64,000 bases of DNA from Thraustochytrium sp. TN22 (GCA_013306675.1 JABLUY010000111.1:50527-114526), one strand, 5' to 3'; counted from the first letter of the stretch, positions 55,220 to 64,000 are shown. Notes: generated by a model from the sequence alone, not told the origin. A program made the numbers and translations.

Positions 55220-55789
55220 TCACACCTTGAACTCCGCGAGCTTCTGCTGCACGTTGCTCTCACTCTCCCAGCCCTGGCCGCTGACGTCAATGCGCTCGCC
55301 CATCTTGTCCAGCGTCTCCTTAAGCATATCGCCGAACTCCTTGGCCATGTCTTCCATGCGCTGCTTGTGCTCATTGATTTCGGCGTCCTTCTTGGCGATG
55401 ATCTCGCCGCGCTCCTTCTTCATGTCGTCGATACTAGCGTGCGCCTGCTCGAGCTTATCATTCAGCTCGTTGATGGTGTTCTCCAGGATGTTGATGCGCG
55501 TCAACAGCTCCTCCTGCATGGACTTGTACTGCCGCGTCATGTCCGCGGTGATCTGGAAGGTCTGCTTTTGCTCATCCTCAAAGTCGCGCTTGAGCTCGAT
55601 GACGCGGTTCTGGATCTCTCGCCGGGCCGCCAGCGCCTTGGTGGCCTCCTCCTGCCGCTCCGCCAGCTGCCGCTGCAGTGCCAGGTTCTCCGCCTGCAGC
55701 AGCTTCGCCACCTCCATGGGCGTCAGCTCCGCGCCGCCATCGCCGCCACCGCCCGAGTCCTTCTTCGCCTTGGCCTTGCCCTTGCCCAT
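55220..55789 (-). CDS. DRC12/CCDC153-like flagellar coiled-coil protein
   Basis: The protein has 189 residues, similar in length to CCDC153 (about 200). A Lys-rich start (MGKGKAKAKKDSG) is followed by one long coiled coil. The C-terminal half, with MQEELLTRINILENTINELN and MAKEFGDMLKETLDKMGERI, resembles CCDC153, a nexin-dynein regulatory complex subunit that controls axonemal dynein. If correct the organism builds motile flagella. Other short coiled-coil proteins could look similar, but the last block is distinctive. The ATG is at 55789. Confidence 0.75.
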   Translation of the reverse strand: MGKGKAKAKKDSGGGGDGGAELTPMEVAKLLQAENLALQRQLAERQEEATKALAARREIQNRVIELKRDFEDEQKQTFQITADMTRQYKSMQEELLTRINILENTINELNDKLEQAHASIDDMKKERGEIIAKKDAEINEHKQRMEDMAKEFGDMLKETLDKMGERIDVSGQGWESESNVQQKLAEFKV

Positions 55790-56154
55790 GACTGCTCCTT
55801 TGCGTCCACCGCGCGATGCCGGCTGGCCTCCGCGCCGCGCGAAGCACTGGCCCTGGCGCTGGCGCTACCGCTAGCGCTGCGGCGACCGCTCCTGATCCGG
55901 CTCCGCGACTCGATCTCCCTCATCTGCAATGTGATGCAAGCGCGCTCCACGACAATGACATCACATGTCCGTTGCCCTTCAGACATGCTGCATCGGTCCC
56001 TCTCCAAGCAGGAAGCTTGAAAGAAGCGGCAAGTAGGCCCAAAGTTATGCCTAACTTAGAAGCGGCAAGTAAAAAGTGGGGCAGGCCCGAATTGCGTTAA
56101 CTATGTGGTTGCTTATGTTTTATGAGAAGGGTGAGGCGAAGGTGCAGTAACTTA
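55790..56154. other. Intergenic gap
   Basis: No gene is seen. It contains a partial duplication of GAAGCGGCAAGTA (56021-56034 and 56060-56072). Both flanking genes are on the minus strand. Confidence 0.55.
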
Positions 56155-56985
56155 TTAACAGAGGTCAATAACTTCAACCTCGGAGTCGCTCTTGAGCAAG
56201 CTGGGGTCGTTGATGTGCTCCTGAGTGTGACGGCGGCGCTTGGGCGAGTCGGGCGTGAGCGTCGTCGAGAAGACGGCCCGGCGTCCGTCCGAGTCAAGCT
56301 CTACGCGGCGCTTCGTGGACGAGGGGGGCAGAGAGGAAGGAGACATGGGCGGCGTCGTGTCCGCGAGGACCGGGCTGGTCGCGCTGCGGTCGACCGAGGA
56401 GGAAGAGACCGGCGCCGCCGCGGCCTGCCAGTGGGCCTGGGAGACACCCAGCTTGGCCTCGGCGACCGAGGCGAAGGTCTCCGAGGCGGCACTTTGCTCG
56501 CGCGACGTCGGCGAGGTGGTGGCATCCTCGCTGGACGGCGCGAGGACGCCCGGTGCCTCGGAGTCAACGTCCTCGGGCTTGGGCGTAGCGGGCGGCGAGG
56601 CCGGCGGCGCGAGCGGCGCCGCGGGGGGGGTCAGCGCGGGCGTCTCAGGCGGCGACGTGGGCAGCGTGGACGGAGCGGACTCGGACGGCGGCGTGGGCGG
56701 CGCCGCCGGGCAATCCGCAGGCTCGGTGGCGAAGCGCGCCTTAAGCTGATCCTTGACCTTGAAAAAGACCTCCGTCACGCCGACCACGGCAGCAGCATAG
56801 GGGAGCATGTCTTTGGCCCAGCGAACGCCGGCTGCCACCTCCGGGCCCGCGACCAGCTCCAGGCCGTCGTTGGCGAGCGCTGCGGCCACCTGCATGCCAT
56901 TGTTGGCGAGCGTCGCGGCCGAATGCACGGAGTTGATGTAGCGGCGCACCACGGAGTACTCGATGTTCATGTAGTTGGACAGCAT
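56155..56985 (-). CDS. Hypothetical protein with C-terminal SUMO-interaction-like motif
   Basis: The protein has 276 residues. Residues 1-85 are helical and amphipathic (IEYSVVRRYINSVHSAATLA and AAAVVGVTEVFFKVKDQLKA). A Pro/Ser/Thr-rich disordered stretch follows (90-220), then the basic patch SPKRRRH as a possible nuclear localisation signal. The last residues, SDSEVEVIDLC, match a SUMO-interacting motif (V-E-V-I-D-L after acidic/Ser residues), as in PIAS proteins. No family is recognised. An 8-bp repeat array lies directly 5' of the ATG at 56985. The open frame extends through it to 57816 but is repeat-encoded there. Confidence 0.6.
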   Translation of the reverse strand: MLSNYMNIEYSVVRRYINSVHSAATLANNGMQVAAALANDGLELVAGPEVAAGVRWAKDMLPYAAAVVGVTEVFFKVKDQLKARFATEPADCPAAPPTPPSESAPSTLPTSPPETPALTPPAAPLAPPASPPATPKPEDVDSEAPGVLAPSSEDATTSPTSREQSAASETFASVAEAKLGVSQAHWQAAAAPVSSSSVDRSATSPVLADTTPPMSPSSLPPSSTKRRVELDSDGRRAVFSTTLTPDSPKRRRHTQEHINDPSLLKSDSEVEVIDLC

Positions 56986-57790
56986 GGTGGAGGAGCTTCG
57001 TGAGGTCTTGCTTTCTTGGTTGCTTTCTTGCTTTCTTGGTTGTTTTCTTGCTTTCTTGTTTTCTTGCTTTCTTGCTTTCTTGCTTTCTTGCTTTCTTGCT
57101 TTCTGGTTTTGGTTTTGCTTGTTTGCGCGCGCAGGCGTGGCGTGGCGTGTCGAGCGTCTGGCAGGACGCAGTTCGGTGCGCGGCGGGAGCTTGGGAAGAG
57201 CGCGCTGGGAGCGTGGCCCAGGCATGCACTTCTGGAGTCCGCTGGCACCGCGGGCGACCCGGACCCGCGGTTTGATGAATTGATGAATAAAGGCTTTGAC
57301 TGTGAGATTGGGTGAAGCAGCGCCGCGCACGGGCCCATGGCGTCGTTGCAGACCGGGCTGTTGAAGCGGCGCTTCGGGGCCGCCACCGGCGCAGTAGTGA
57401 TAGATAACGCAGGCGGGCGGGCTCCGCAGCGCGCGCGAGCACGGGCGGCACCGCCTCAGAACGCGGCCGGCACTACCACCGCCAAGGGCTGCTACTCGCT
57501 TCGCTCTCGCTTCGCTCTCGCCGGGCTCTCTCGCCGGTCTCTCTCGCCGCGTTCTCGCTGCGCTCCCGCCCCGGGTCTGACTGGACTCGGGCTCTTGCTC
57601 TGCGCCCGGTGCGGAAGACCAGACCTGCCAGTGCCCCGGCCTGCACTCGGACCGTGACCCGGTGACCGTGACCTCAGCTCGTGTACTAGTACGGAGGCGG
57701 CGGCGGCGCTGCAAGGGCTCTCGCGCAGGAGGCAGTGCGCGGCCCGGCAGCGGCGGCGGCGGCGGCGGCGGTGGCGGCGCGCAGCCCAAA
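56986..57790. other. Divergent intergenic region
   Basis: About 800 bp separate the SIM-containing protein and the acidic coiled-coil protein. It holds the TTTCTTGC array (57003-57112), a CGCTCTCGCTT-type run at about 57497-57560, and GGC repeats just before the ATG at 57791. No gene. Confidence 0.6.
57003..57112. repeat. Octanucleotide (TTTCTTGC)n array 5' of the SIM-containing gene
   Basis: About 13 units of TTTCTTGC, with TTGGT and TTGT variants, begin within 20 bp of the ATG on its 5' side. On the gene strand it is a purine-rich (GCAAGAAA)n leader. Confidence 0.95.
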
Positions 57791-59113
57791 ATGGTGCTGG
57801 ACCTGTCAATCGACACGCAGTCCGTCGAGGAGGGCGAGTCGCGCGAGCGCAGCGACCCGAGCGACGAGGTGATCGCCGAGGCCGACGCAGACCTGCACGC
57901 GACGCAGGTGGAGGAGAGCGACGAAGAGATGGAGGACGAGGTGCGCGCGACGCGTGCGTCTGGACCTCAGGGCGAGCCCGACGCCGTCGAGGGCGCGCGA
58001 ATGGAGGACGAGGACGAGGACGAGGACCTGGAGACGTGCGATGGAGAGGGCGAGGAAGACGCCGAGCAAAGCGATGCGGACAGCGACGATGTTGAAGACG
58101 AAGGAGACAGCGAGGATAATCCAGAGGCGGACGAGGTGGCGCAGCTGCAGACCCAGGACGCGGAGGATGGCGAGGACATGTTCACGGCGAGGGCGAGGGC
58201 GAGGGCGAGAACAGCGGTCGCAAAGAAGACCGCAAGGAGCTTCCTCAGACATGTTTCGAAGAGGGTCGGCAATACCAACACGGGATGGTGTAAGATTGAG
58301 ATCAACTTCTACCCGCGGACACAAGGCCTCGGGCAGACCACGATGAAGTTGAAGGTCGATGAGACTCCCGAGCGCTCCTTAGGCAAGAGGGCTCCGCACC
58401 CGTCCATCTGCAGATTCGTCGAATCCATTTCCGTCCTCACCTTGGAGGAGGTCCAAGGTCTCGCGCTCGGTGGGCGTGTGCTGATCGCCGAGGCTCGGCT
58501 AGAGATCTCCGAAACCAACTCCGAGGTGATGACAGGAAGGCTTGTGCTGACGCGAGACTCGCCCGCCTCAAACTCAAGCCAGACCTTGGCGGCGGAGAGT
58601 GCGGCGCCGACCACCTCCAGCACCGCGCCGAGCGCCACTGCGCCCGTACAAGAGCGGCCGTGCGAGGCCCTCCCCGAATCCCTTGACATCACACATGATG
58701 CGAACCAGCCCGCAAGTCCTCCTGCGACGCCCGCTGCGCAGGAGCTGCCGCAGGCTCCGACAGTGTCTGCGAGCGTGGCTGCTCGCGAGAGCTGCGAGAC
58801 CAAGAGCCAAGAGATGCAGCCACATTCAAGCTCGGACACGCCGAGTCCGAACACCGAGGTACTAGTGGCCTCACAGGTCGCCATGCAGGTCGGCCTCGCC
58901 ACGGCGTCGCTGCTGACGCAGAGCGAAGAGATGTCGGCCCGAGTTTCTGCTCTCGAGCAGCTGCACGTGAGCGATTCTGTGAGGCGCCTCAAGTTCGAGA
59001 GGAAGCGCAGGCGCGCGGCTGAGTTTGAGCGCGACCAGCTCCGCTGGAAGATGGCCAAGCTCAAGAAGAAGTGCAAGGCGCTCGAGTGCCAGCTCGCGGG
59101 AAAGGGCGAGTAA
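57791..59113 (+). CDS. Hypothetical acidic protein with C-terminal basic coiled coil
   Basis: The protein has 440 residues and is not recognised. The N-terminal 130 residues are Asp/Glu-rich. A central region has RSFLRHVSKRVGNTNTGWCK and KIEINFYPRTQ, possibly a small beta domain. It is followed by a Ser/Thr/Pro/Ala linker and a C-terminal coiled coil with a basic stretch (RRLKFERKRRRAAEFERDQL). The last resembles a bZIP-like basic leucine stretch, though spacing of leucines is irregular. Nuclear location is plausible. GGC repeats precede the ATG. Confidence 0.6.
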   Translation: MVLDLSIDTQSVEEGESRERSDPSDEVIAEADADLHATQVEESDEEMEDEVRATRASGPQGEPDAVEGARMEDEDEDEDLETCDGEGEEDAEQSDADSDDVEDEGDSEDNPEADEVAQLQTQDAEDGEDMFTARARARARTAVAKKTARSFLRHVSKRVGNTNTGWCKIEINFYPRTQGLGQTTMKLKVDETPERSLGKRAPHPSICRFVESISVLTLEEVQGLALGGRVLIAEARLEISETNSEVMTGRLVLTRDSPASNSSQTLAAESAAPTTSSTAPSATAPVQERPCEALPESLDITHDANQPASPPATPAAQELPQAPTVSASVAARESCETKSQEMQPHSSSDTPSPNTEVLVASQVAMQVGLATASLLTQSEEMSARVSALEQLHVSDSVRRLKFERKRRRAAEFERDQLRWKMAKLKKKCKALECQLAGKGE

Positions 59114-59294
59114 TAAATGAATACAGCGGCCGCACTCTGGGCACTCTTGAGTTATCGACATTCGCTTCCCGGGCCTTGCTTGCCCTGCCCTACCAGGGCC
59201 TACCAGGGTGGTTGCTTGTGTGCTCGCGGTCACATACATGATGTCGGGCGGCTGCCGCAGAACCCCTGGTCTCGGCGGCCGCCGCGGCGGCGGC

Positions 59295-60746
59295 ATGGAG
59301 CAGTCGACGGCGGGCCCGGTCGGCGAAAAGGGGGAGGCCGCGAGGGCATCGCCGCCGCCGCCGCCCGCTGACGCAGCCGCGCAGCCCGGCGCGCCAGCGC
59401 AAATCGCAGAGGCGGGCGGCGATGCGCAGGATGCTAACCGCCGACACGAGGACGAGCACCACGGCGACGCGGCTGCTGAGCCCTCGACGAAGGCGGCGAC
59501 ACGGCGCACGGCGACCCGGCCGGGCCCGGTTCGCGTGCGTCATCTAGACCACCTGGGGCGGCCCATCAAGGCTGCCAAGGCGGGCGACAAGCCTGGGGCG
59601 CAGCAGACGACGACGCGGCCGCGGGGCAGCACCCCAACGGCGCGCAGCGCAGCGTCGGCCTCGAGCCGCAGAGCGTCGCCATCTGTGCCTGCAGCTCCTT
59701 CGACAGCCAGCGCCTCGGCTACGGCTGCAGCGGCCTCCATGGCGAAGAGGCCCGCGGTGCGCAGGACCGTCACGGTGGCGAGCCGCTTCATGAACTCGAC
59801 GACACCAAGCCAGCAGCCTGTGGTCGCGCGGCGCGCAGGGAGCGCAGCCCAGGCGCGCACGACGCCCCAAGCGCGCACGGCGCCCCAGGCGCGCACGAAC
59901 CCGCAGGTGCGCGGCGTGCCTGCGGGCGGAGCGAGGCCGGCCTCATCGTCGTCGCGGCCGGCGGCAGCGCCGAGGACAGCCGCCTCATCCTCACGGCCAG
60001 CGTCCGCGACGAGACCTGCGTCCGCTTCAAGAATCGCCCCCTCCGCTGCTGCAGCTGTTGCCGCCGGCTCAACAACCTCCTCCTCCTCTTCGAGACCCGT
60101 TTCTGCGACAAGGCCAAGGTCCTCCTCCTCTTCGAGACCCGTGTCAAGACCGGCGTCCGCATCCAGGCCGGCGGCCGCCAAGGAAAACGTGCGTGCGAAT
60201 CACGGGTCGACTCCGCAGGCCGCAGGCCTGGCGACGCCGCTCGTCGCCAAGGCGCTATCCTCCGCCGAGGCCACGCACGCACAGAGCCCTGGCGGTGCGC
60301 CGGCGTCGGACACCCTGGGCGAGGCGCTCTGTGCCCTGGACGAGGCGTACCGCATGCAGTTGTGCCGCGCCGAGCTGCAGGCCTCGTCGGAATTCGCGGC
60401 GGCCGAGGATGCGCTGCTCGTGCGCTGGAACCGCGTCCAGGCGCTCAAGCAGCGCGTGCACGAGGCGCGGCTGGAGCGGGACCGCCTGGTAGACGAGGAG
60501 CGCGTGGCCCTGCAGGTGGCGGCGCTCGCGGGCCAGGACCTCTCGTGGCTGCAGTACGCGGTGCAGGACGTGGGTGCGGCTCTGGGGCGTACCGACCGCC
60601 TCATGCGTGTGCGCACGCACCGAGGCGAGGCGGCGCTCGCGGACGGTCTAGACGCGCACGAGCGCACCGCGGCCCTGAACCGCGAGCTCTCGCTGCTGCA
60701 GTCGCACGAGGAGGAGGCAGTCTCTCCAGCGTCAGTGGTACCCTAA
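59295..60746 (+). CDS. Ala/Ser-rich protein with C-terminal coiled coil, possibly HAUS8/AUG8-like
   Basis: The protein has 483 residues. The first 300 are basic, Ala/Ser/Thr/Arg-rich and low-complexity, with repeats such as TPQARTAPQART. The C-terminal 150 form helices with LGEALCALDEAYRMQLCRAE and ALLVRWNRVQALKQRVHEAR. The second part resembles the augmin HAUS8/QWRF C-terminal helical region, which has a similar disordered basic microtubule-binding N-terminus. The similarity is by eye and weak. In-frame ATGs at 59238 and 59241 would add about 18 residues; the ATG at 59295 has better context. Confidence 0.55.
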   Translation: MEQSTAGPVGEKGEAARASPPPPPADAAAQPGAPAQIAEAGGDAQDANRRHEDEHHGDAAAEPSTKAATRRTATRPGPVRVRHLDHLGRPIKAAKAGDKPGAQQTTTRPRGSTPTARSAASASSRRASPSVPAAPSTASASATAAAASMAKRPAVRRTVTVASRFMNSTTPSQQPVVARRAGSAAQARTTPQARTAPQARTNPQVRGVPAGGARPASSSSRPAAAPRTAASSSRPASATRPASASRIAPSAAAAVAAGSTTSSSSSRPVSATRPRSSSSSRPVSRPASASRPAAAKENVRANHGSTPQAAGLATPLVAKALSSAEATHAQSPGGAPASDTLGEALCALDEAYRMQLCRAELQASSEFAAAEDALLVRWNRVQALKQRVHEARLERDRLVDEERVALQVAALAGQDLSWLQYAVQDVGAALGRTDRLMRVRTHRGEAALADGLDAHERTAALNRELSLLQSHEEEAVSPASVVP

Positions 60747-60784
60747 CTTTAGCAGCAGTGACAAAACGAACGATGCAAAGATGA

Positions 60785-61912
60785 TTACAGCGACGACGAC
60801 GACGACCTTGGCGAGGCGTCGCTTTGACCGGCCTTGTCGTCGTCCTTGGCGATTTCGGTGGTGGAATTCTCCTCCCCCTCCTCCTCCTCCTCCTCCTCGC
60901 CCTCGTCGCCAGGATCCCTCCCGGGGTCTGGGAGGGAGAAGAAGGTGCGGAGTGCGAACTGGGTCCCGATGACAACGTTGTTACGGAGCTGCGCGAGCGG
61001 AATGGGCTTGGCGTCGGCCTTGGAAACGTCGACCTGCTGGTGCCACTGCTCATCGTCGAAGAGCGTTTGGTCCGGGATGAAGGCGGTCACGGGCGGCTCG
61101 TTGTCAACGGGGCGCTGCAAGATGCGCGCCGCCTCGTCGCGCGAGATCCAGACGAGCTCGGAGATCTCTGAGACCTGCGGGCGAAAGGGCGCCGGGTCGT
61201 CGGAGTGCACGTGGTCCGCGCGTACATGCACGTAGACGACGAGGTGCTGGTGCGTGAGACCCTGGTCACCGCGCGCCGCATCGAAAGAGAGCGGGAAGGT
61301 GGACTCCCAGAGGCAAAAGGGCCGCATGTTGGGCGTCTTAGCGACCTCGAGGCCGGTCTCCTCGAGCAGCTCGCGCAGGCCTGCGTCGACGAGCGACTCG
61401 CCCTTCTCCAGGTTGCCACCCGGGAGCACGTAGAGGCCGCCAAAGGAGCGCAGGCGCGGCGGGCGGCGCGTGAGGAGCAGCTTGCCATCGCCGCTCTCCA
61501 GGAGCACAGCCACGCCCACGCGGACAGCGAGGTCCGACCTGGAGAAGCCTGCGCTCTCGTAGGCCTGCGCCGGGCAGGTGGGTTGCTTGTGCGCGATGGG
61601 CAAGGTCAGGACCTCCTCCTCGCCGTCATTCTCGCCGTCGCCCGCGCTTGCCGCCGGCGCCAGCGTGATGCCATAGGCGTCCTGGTCGAAGCGCAGCGAC
61701 ACCATGACCTTGCGCACGCCGTCTGAGATGTCCACGCCGCTGGCGCGCGCAAGGCGGCTCACGATGCAGCGGCCGAACTCACAGCGCTCCGCCGCCTGCG
61801 CGGCCGCGCCGGAGGCCGCCGCCGCTGTGCTCACCGCGCATGGCGAAGGCCGCTGCATCGCGACGACTGCGCGGTCGTGCGCCACGGGTGCGAGTTTGCT
61901 GTCTTGTCTCAT
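60785..61912 (-). CDS. NUDT17: Nudix hydrolase, NUDT17-like
   Basis: The protein has 375 residues. The Nudix box is GGNLEKGESLVDAGLRELLE plus ETGL (residues 165-188) and fits GX5EX7REUXEEXGU. Around it, VGVAVLLESGDGKLLLTRRP, PFCLWESTFP, VSEISELVWIS and NNVVIGTQFALRTFF correspond in order to the segments of animal NUDT17. The C-terminus is a Glu run and a Ser-rich tail. The substrate is not determined by sequence; Nudix enzymes cleave nucleoside diphosphate-linked compounds, and NUDT17 has been linked to mRNA-cap-type substrates. It converges on the previous gene with 38 bp between stops. Confidence 0.85.
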   Translation of the reverse strand: MRQDSKLAPVAHDRAVVAMQRPSPCAVSTAAAASGAAAQAAERCEFGRCIVSRLARASGVDISDGVRKVMVSLRFDQDAYGITLAPAASAGDGENDGEEEVLTLPIAHKQPTCPAQAYESAGFSRSDLAVRVGVAVLLESGDGKLLLTRRPPRLRSFGGLYVLPGGNLEKGESLVDAGLRELLEETGLEVAKTPNMRPFCLWESTFPLSFDAARGDQGLTHQHLVVYVHVRADHVHSDDPAPFRPQVSEISELVWISRDEAARILQRPVDNEPPVTAFIPDQTLFDDEQWHQQVDVSKADAKPIPLAQLRNNVVIGTQFALRTFFSLPDPGRDPGDEGEEEEEEEGEENSTTEIAKDDDKAGQSDASPRSSSSSL

Positions 61913-62090
61913 CTCATGTTCACTATCGGCTCAGGCTGGGACTCTGGAAGCTACCCCCGTCATCATCCATGTCGAAGGAACACGATGCGATGTCCGATCA
62001 TTGACTCGCAAGAAAAACTTTTCCAAGTTATGGATCAAAGCGTGCAGTAATCGTTACCCTAACTTACGTGGACGTGAGCCCATGCACCCA

Positions 62091-64000
62091 TCAACGGCCG
62101 CCGTCGCTAAAGTCGTCCTGGTCAAAGAGAAAGCCGCCCCCGTCCCCTGCGGCGGCTGCGCGAGAGTCCTTGGGTCGGCTGCTCCCGTGGCCCATGCTCG
62201 TGAGGCGCACGGCCTGTTCAGAGACGAGCAGGCCATCATCGTCGTCATCATCGCCGCCGATGCCAACCTCGAGCGCGAGCTCGTCGTGCTCGTCGGCGTC
62301 AGATTCGAGGTCATCGTCGTCGTCCGCGCCGATGCTGAACTTGCCCGCGCGAGGCAACTCCACGTCGCCATTGCCAACGCGAGCATTAGAAGCGCCACTC
62401 GCGCCGGCGCCGAAGCCGTCGATGGACTCGTAGGCGACCGTGGCCCGCTTGCAGCAGAGCCGGCGGCCGCAGCACATAAAGGAGAGGGCGAGCGTGAAAA
62501 AGCTAAAGAAGGCGGCGACGCCGGACTGCGCGCCGGCGTGCATCCCGCCGTTGTCGTCATCGTCGTCGTCGTCGTCATCATCATCTTGGTCGAGCGCAAG
62601 GTCGAACTGGCGCAGGCAGGGGCGCAGGTGAAAGCGACTCTCCTCGCCGTTGTGGCGGAAGTTGCGCAGGTCGACGGTTAGGTTCCAGCCACGCAGTACG
62701 TTGACGCCGACGGTGACGTCGCCGTGCGTGGGGCCGCGCTCGCTGGTGTCCTTGATGATGCCGGCGCAGTACACGCCGGAGCCCTCGTGCTGCATGTATT
62801 CCTTGGGGTGGATGGGCATCTCGAAGACCGCCGGGTCGCCCTGCTTTTCGACCTCGACGCGAAAGCGCAGCGTGATGTTGGGGAAGGTGTCGAAGAGCCG
62901 GTACAAGAGGTACTTGTTGGGCCCGCGGTCGTCGGTGAAGAGCGAGGCGTTGAAGAGCGCCGAGTCCGTCACGTCATAGCAGCCGAGCGAGAGCGGCAGC
63001 TTCTCGACACGCTTGTTGCCGCCGCAGCCCTGTGCGTCGCTCTTCTTGTCGCAAAAGGCGAAGAGCGACTCACGCGCCTCCTCGAAGAGCGCCGGCGGCA
63101 GGTAGGTGAGCGGCGAGCCGGTGTTGATGAGCGCGTGCGTGTGCTCATCGACTCCGACCTCCTGGTCGTGCACCTTGAGCTGCGAGGCCGCCATGGCGCT
63201 CACGTAGAGGCCCTTCCACGGGTCGTTATCGTCGGTGCGCTCCTCGTGCAGCTCCAGCCACGGGCCGCCGATTTCGTCAAAGGGCATGTGCTTGCCAATC
63301 TCGAGCGTGCCGCCGTAAAAGCCGGCGGGCGCCAGGCACATGGACCAGCCCGAGCTGTGGCCGATGCCCACGCCCAGCGTGTCGCTGGACTGCGCCAGCG
63401 CCAGCGCGCCGTCCGCGTACTGCGCGCGGAAGGCCTCGCTCATGTCCTGCACGCAGCCCGTCATGATGGACCGCAGCGTGCCGCTCATGTTGAGGAAGGT
63501 CTTGGCGAAGATGCCCTCGAGCCAGCCGTCGCCGGCCGTGTCCAGGTTCATCCGGCAGTCGTCCGTTGCGCCCTCCATGATGGCGTCGCAGTTGCGCTCC
63601 GGGCACACCTGGTCGTCGCACGTGAGGCGCGACCCCTGGTGGTCCACGTCGAAGAGCCGCTCCATGCGGTACGTGCCGCAGTCCTCCACCGTGCACCCCG
63701 TGGCCGCCACCCACGTCAGCCGCGTCGAGCTGTCTACGGCCATTCGGAAGGTCCTCCCGGCGTACTCGGGCTCCTCGAAGGTCTCCGCGAAGGTCACCTT
63801 GGCGTACACGTAGCCGAGCCTGTCCACGTCTCCATGCAGCGTCAGGTTCGCGTCATCCGGGCCAAACGGTCCCGCGCCCTCCACCGCCGCCGCCCCGAGC
63901 CCCAGCGCCGCCGCCGCCGCCGCCAGCGCCGCCGCCGCCGCCGCGGCCGCCGCCGCGCCCGCGCCGCGCCAGCTCGGCTTTGCTCGGCTCGTCTCTCGCT
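62091..64000 (-). CDS. Pepsin-like aspartic protease homologue, probably inactive, C-terminal TM (5'-partial)
   Basis: At least 636 residues are read; the frame is open to the window edge without an ATG, so the start lies beyond 64000. The visible N-terminus is an Ala/Leu-rich signal-peptide-like stretch. The A1 fold is shown by MAVDSSTRLTWVAATGC (first catalytic site), ALINTGSPLTYLPPALFEEA (second site) and GVNVLRGWNLTVDL near the end. The first site is DSS instead of DTG. The second has Asn in place of Asp (INTGS). Several cysteines and N-glycosylation sequons fit a secreted domain. A TM helix (AAFFSFFTLALSF) follows a poly-Asp run, then an acidic cytosolic tail. It resembles type I membrane aspartyl proteases. 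Confidence 0.8.
   Translation of the reverse strand, partial: RETSRAKPSWRGAGAAAAAAAAAALAAAAAALGLGAAAVEGAGPFGPDDANLTLHGDVDRLGYVYAKVTFAETFEEPEYAGRTFRMAVDSSTRLTWVAATGCTVEDCGTYRMERLFDVDHQGSRLTCDDQVCPERNCDAIMEGATDDCRMNLDTAGDGWLEGIFAKTFLNMSGTLRSIMTGCVQDMSEAFRAQYADGALALAQSSDTLGVGIGHSSGWSMCLAPAGFYGGTLEIGKHMPFDEIGGPWLELHEERTDDNDPWKGLYVSAMAASQLKVHDQEVGVDEHTHALINTGSPLTYLPPALFEEARESLFAFCDKKSDAQGCGGNKRVEKLPLSLGCYDVTDSALFNASLFTDDRGPNKYLLYRLFDTFPNITLRFRVEVEKQGDPAVFEMPIHPKEYMQHEGSGVYCAGIIKDTSERGPTHGDVTVGVNVLRGWNLTVDLRNFRHNGEESRFHLRPCLRQFDLALDQDDDDDDDDDDDNGGMHAGAQSGVAAFFSFFTLALSFMCCGRRLCCKRATVAYESIDGFGAGASGASNARVGNGDVELPRAGKFSIGADDDDDLESDADEHDELALEVGIGGDDDDDDGLLVSEQAVRLTSMGHGSSRPKDSRAAAAGDGGGFLFDQDDFSDGGR

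Noticed and set aside
1-64000. tRNA, rRNA or bacterial operon features
   Set aside because: No cloverleaf with a convincing T-loop, no rRNA-like conserved segments and no operon-type gene spacing were found by eye. A covariance-model scan would be needed to exclude short RNA genes.

Overview
This is nuclear DNA from a GC-rich, intron-poor unicellular eukaryote. The evidence is two spliceosomal-type genes whose reading frames need introns of 74 to 84 bp, eukaryote-specific proteins (histone chaperone Asf1, an HSA/SANT chromatin scaffold, a PKA regulatory subunit, a BEACH-WD40 protein, mitochondrial bL12, a Siw14-type phosphatase), and long CAG/CTG, GCC and pentanucleotide repeats. A probable dynein-regulatory-complex subunit (55.2-55.8 kb) suggests a flagellated cell. 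The taxon cannot be fixed from the sequence; a heterotrophic flagellate such as a stramenopile is only a guess.

Layout. 0-7 kb: an XRCC3-like recombinase (+) convergent with Asf1 (-), then a membrane-anchored metallophosphatase (+). 7-24 kb is an accessory region. It holds a small TM protein and seven copies, intact or broken, of an unrecognised family of small secreted/type I membrane proteins with a ten-cysteine ectodomain. Two copies form a head-to-head pair that has been duplicated, and the first pair is split by a complete 4.2-kb hAT transposon with 8-bp target duplications. Between the copies lie an AT-richer island with a frameshifted adenine-methyltransferase-like pseudogene and an actin-fragmin-kinase-like/HAD fusion gene.

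24-42 kb: a coiled-coil protein, a WDR81-type BEACH protein, a two-intron FAD oxidoreductase and a 2,463-residue EP400/Eaf1-like protein whose SNF2 ATPase region looks dead. 42-54 kb: a ubiquitin-fold/TM protein, a PKA regulatory subunit with one degenerate cAMP site, a Golgi/secretory glycosyltransferase-like protein, a polyQ coiled-coil protein, mitochondrial bL12, a one-TM protein and a DDX47/Rrp3-like helicase. 54-64 kb: Siw14-like phosphatase, DRC12-like protein, a protein ending in a SUMO-interacting-like motif, an acidic nuclear-type protein, a possible HAUS8/AUG8-like protein, a NUDT17-like Nudix hydrolase and a 5'-truncated pepsin-like pseudoprotease.

Genes outside 7-24 kb are tightly packed on alternating strands with short convergent gaps, and there is no operon logic. 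Short tandem repeats, often pentamers, sit directly 5' of many start codons. The accessory region shows active birth and death of one surface-protein family: segmental duplication, a lost start codon, frameshifts, an in-frame 66-bp duplication and transposon insertion. Starts were chosen as ATG codons by homology, signal-peptide position and context, because several of the longest open frames begin only at GTG or TTG.
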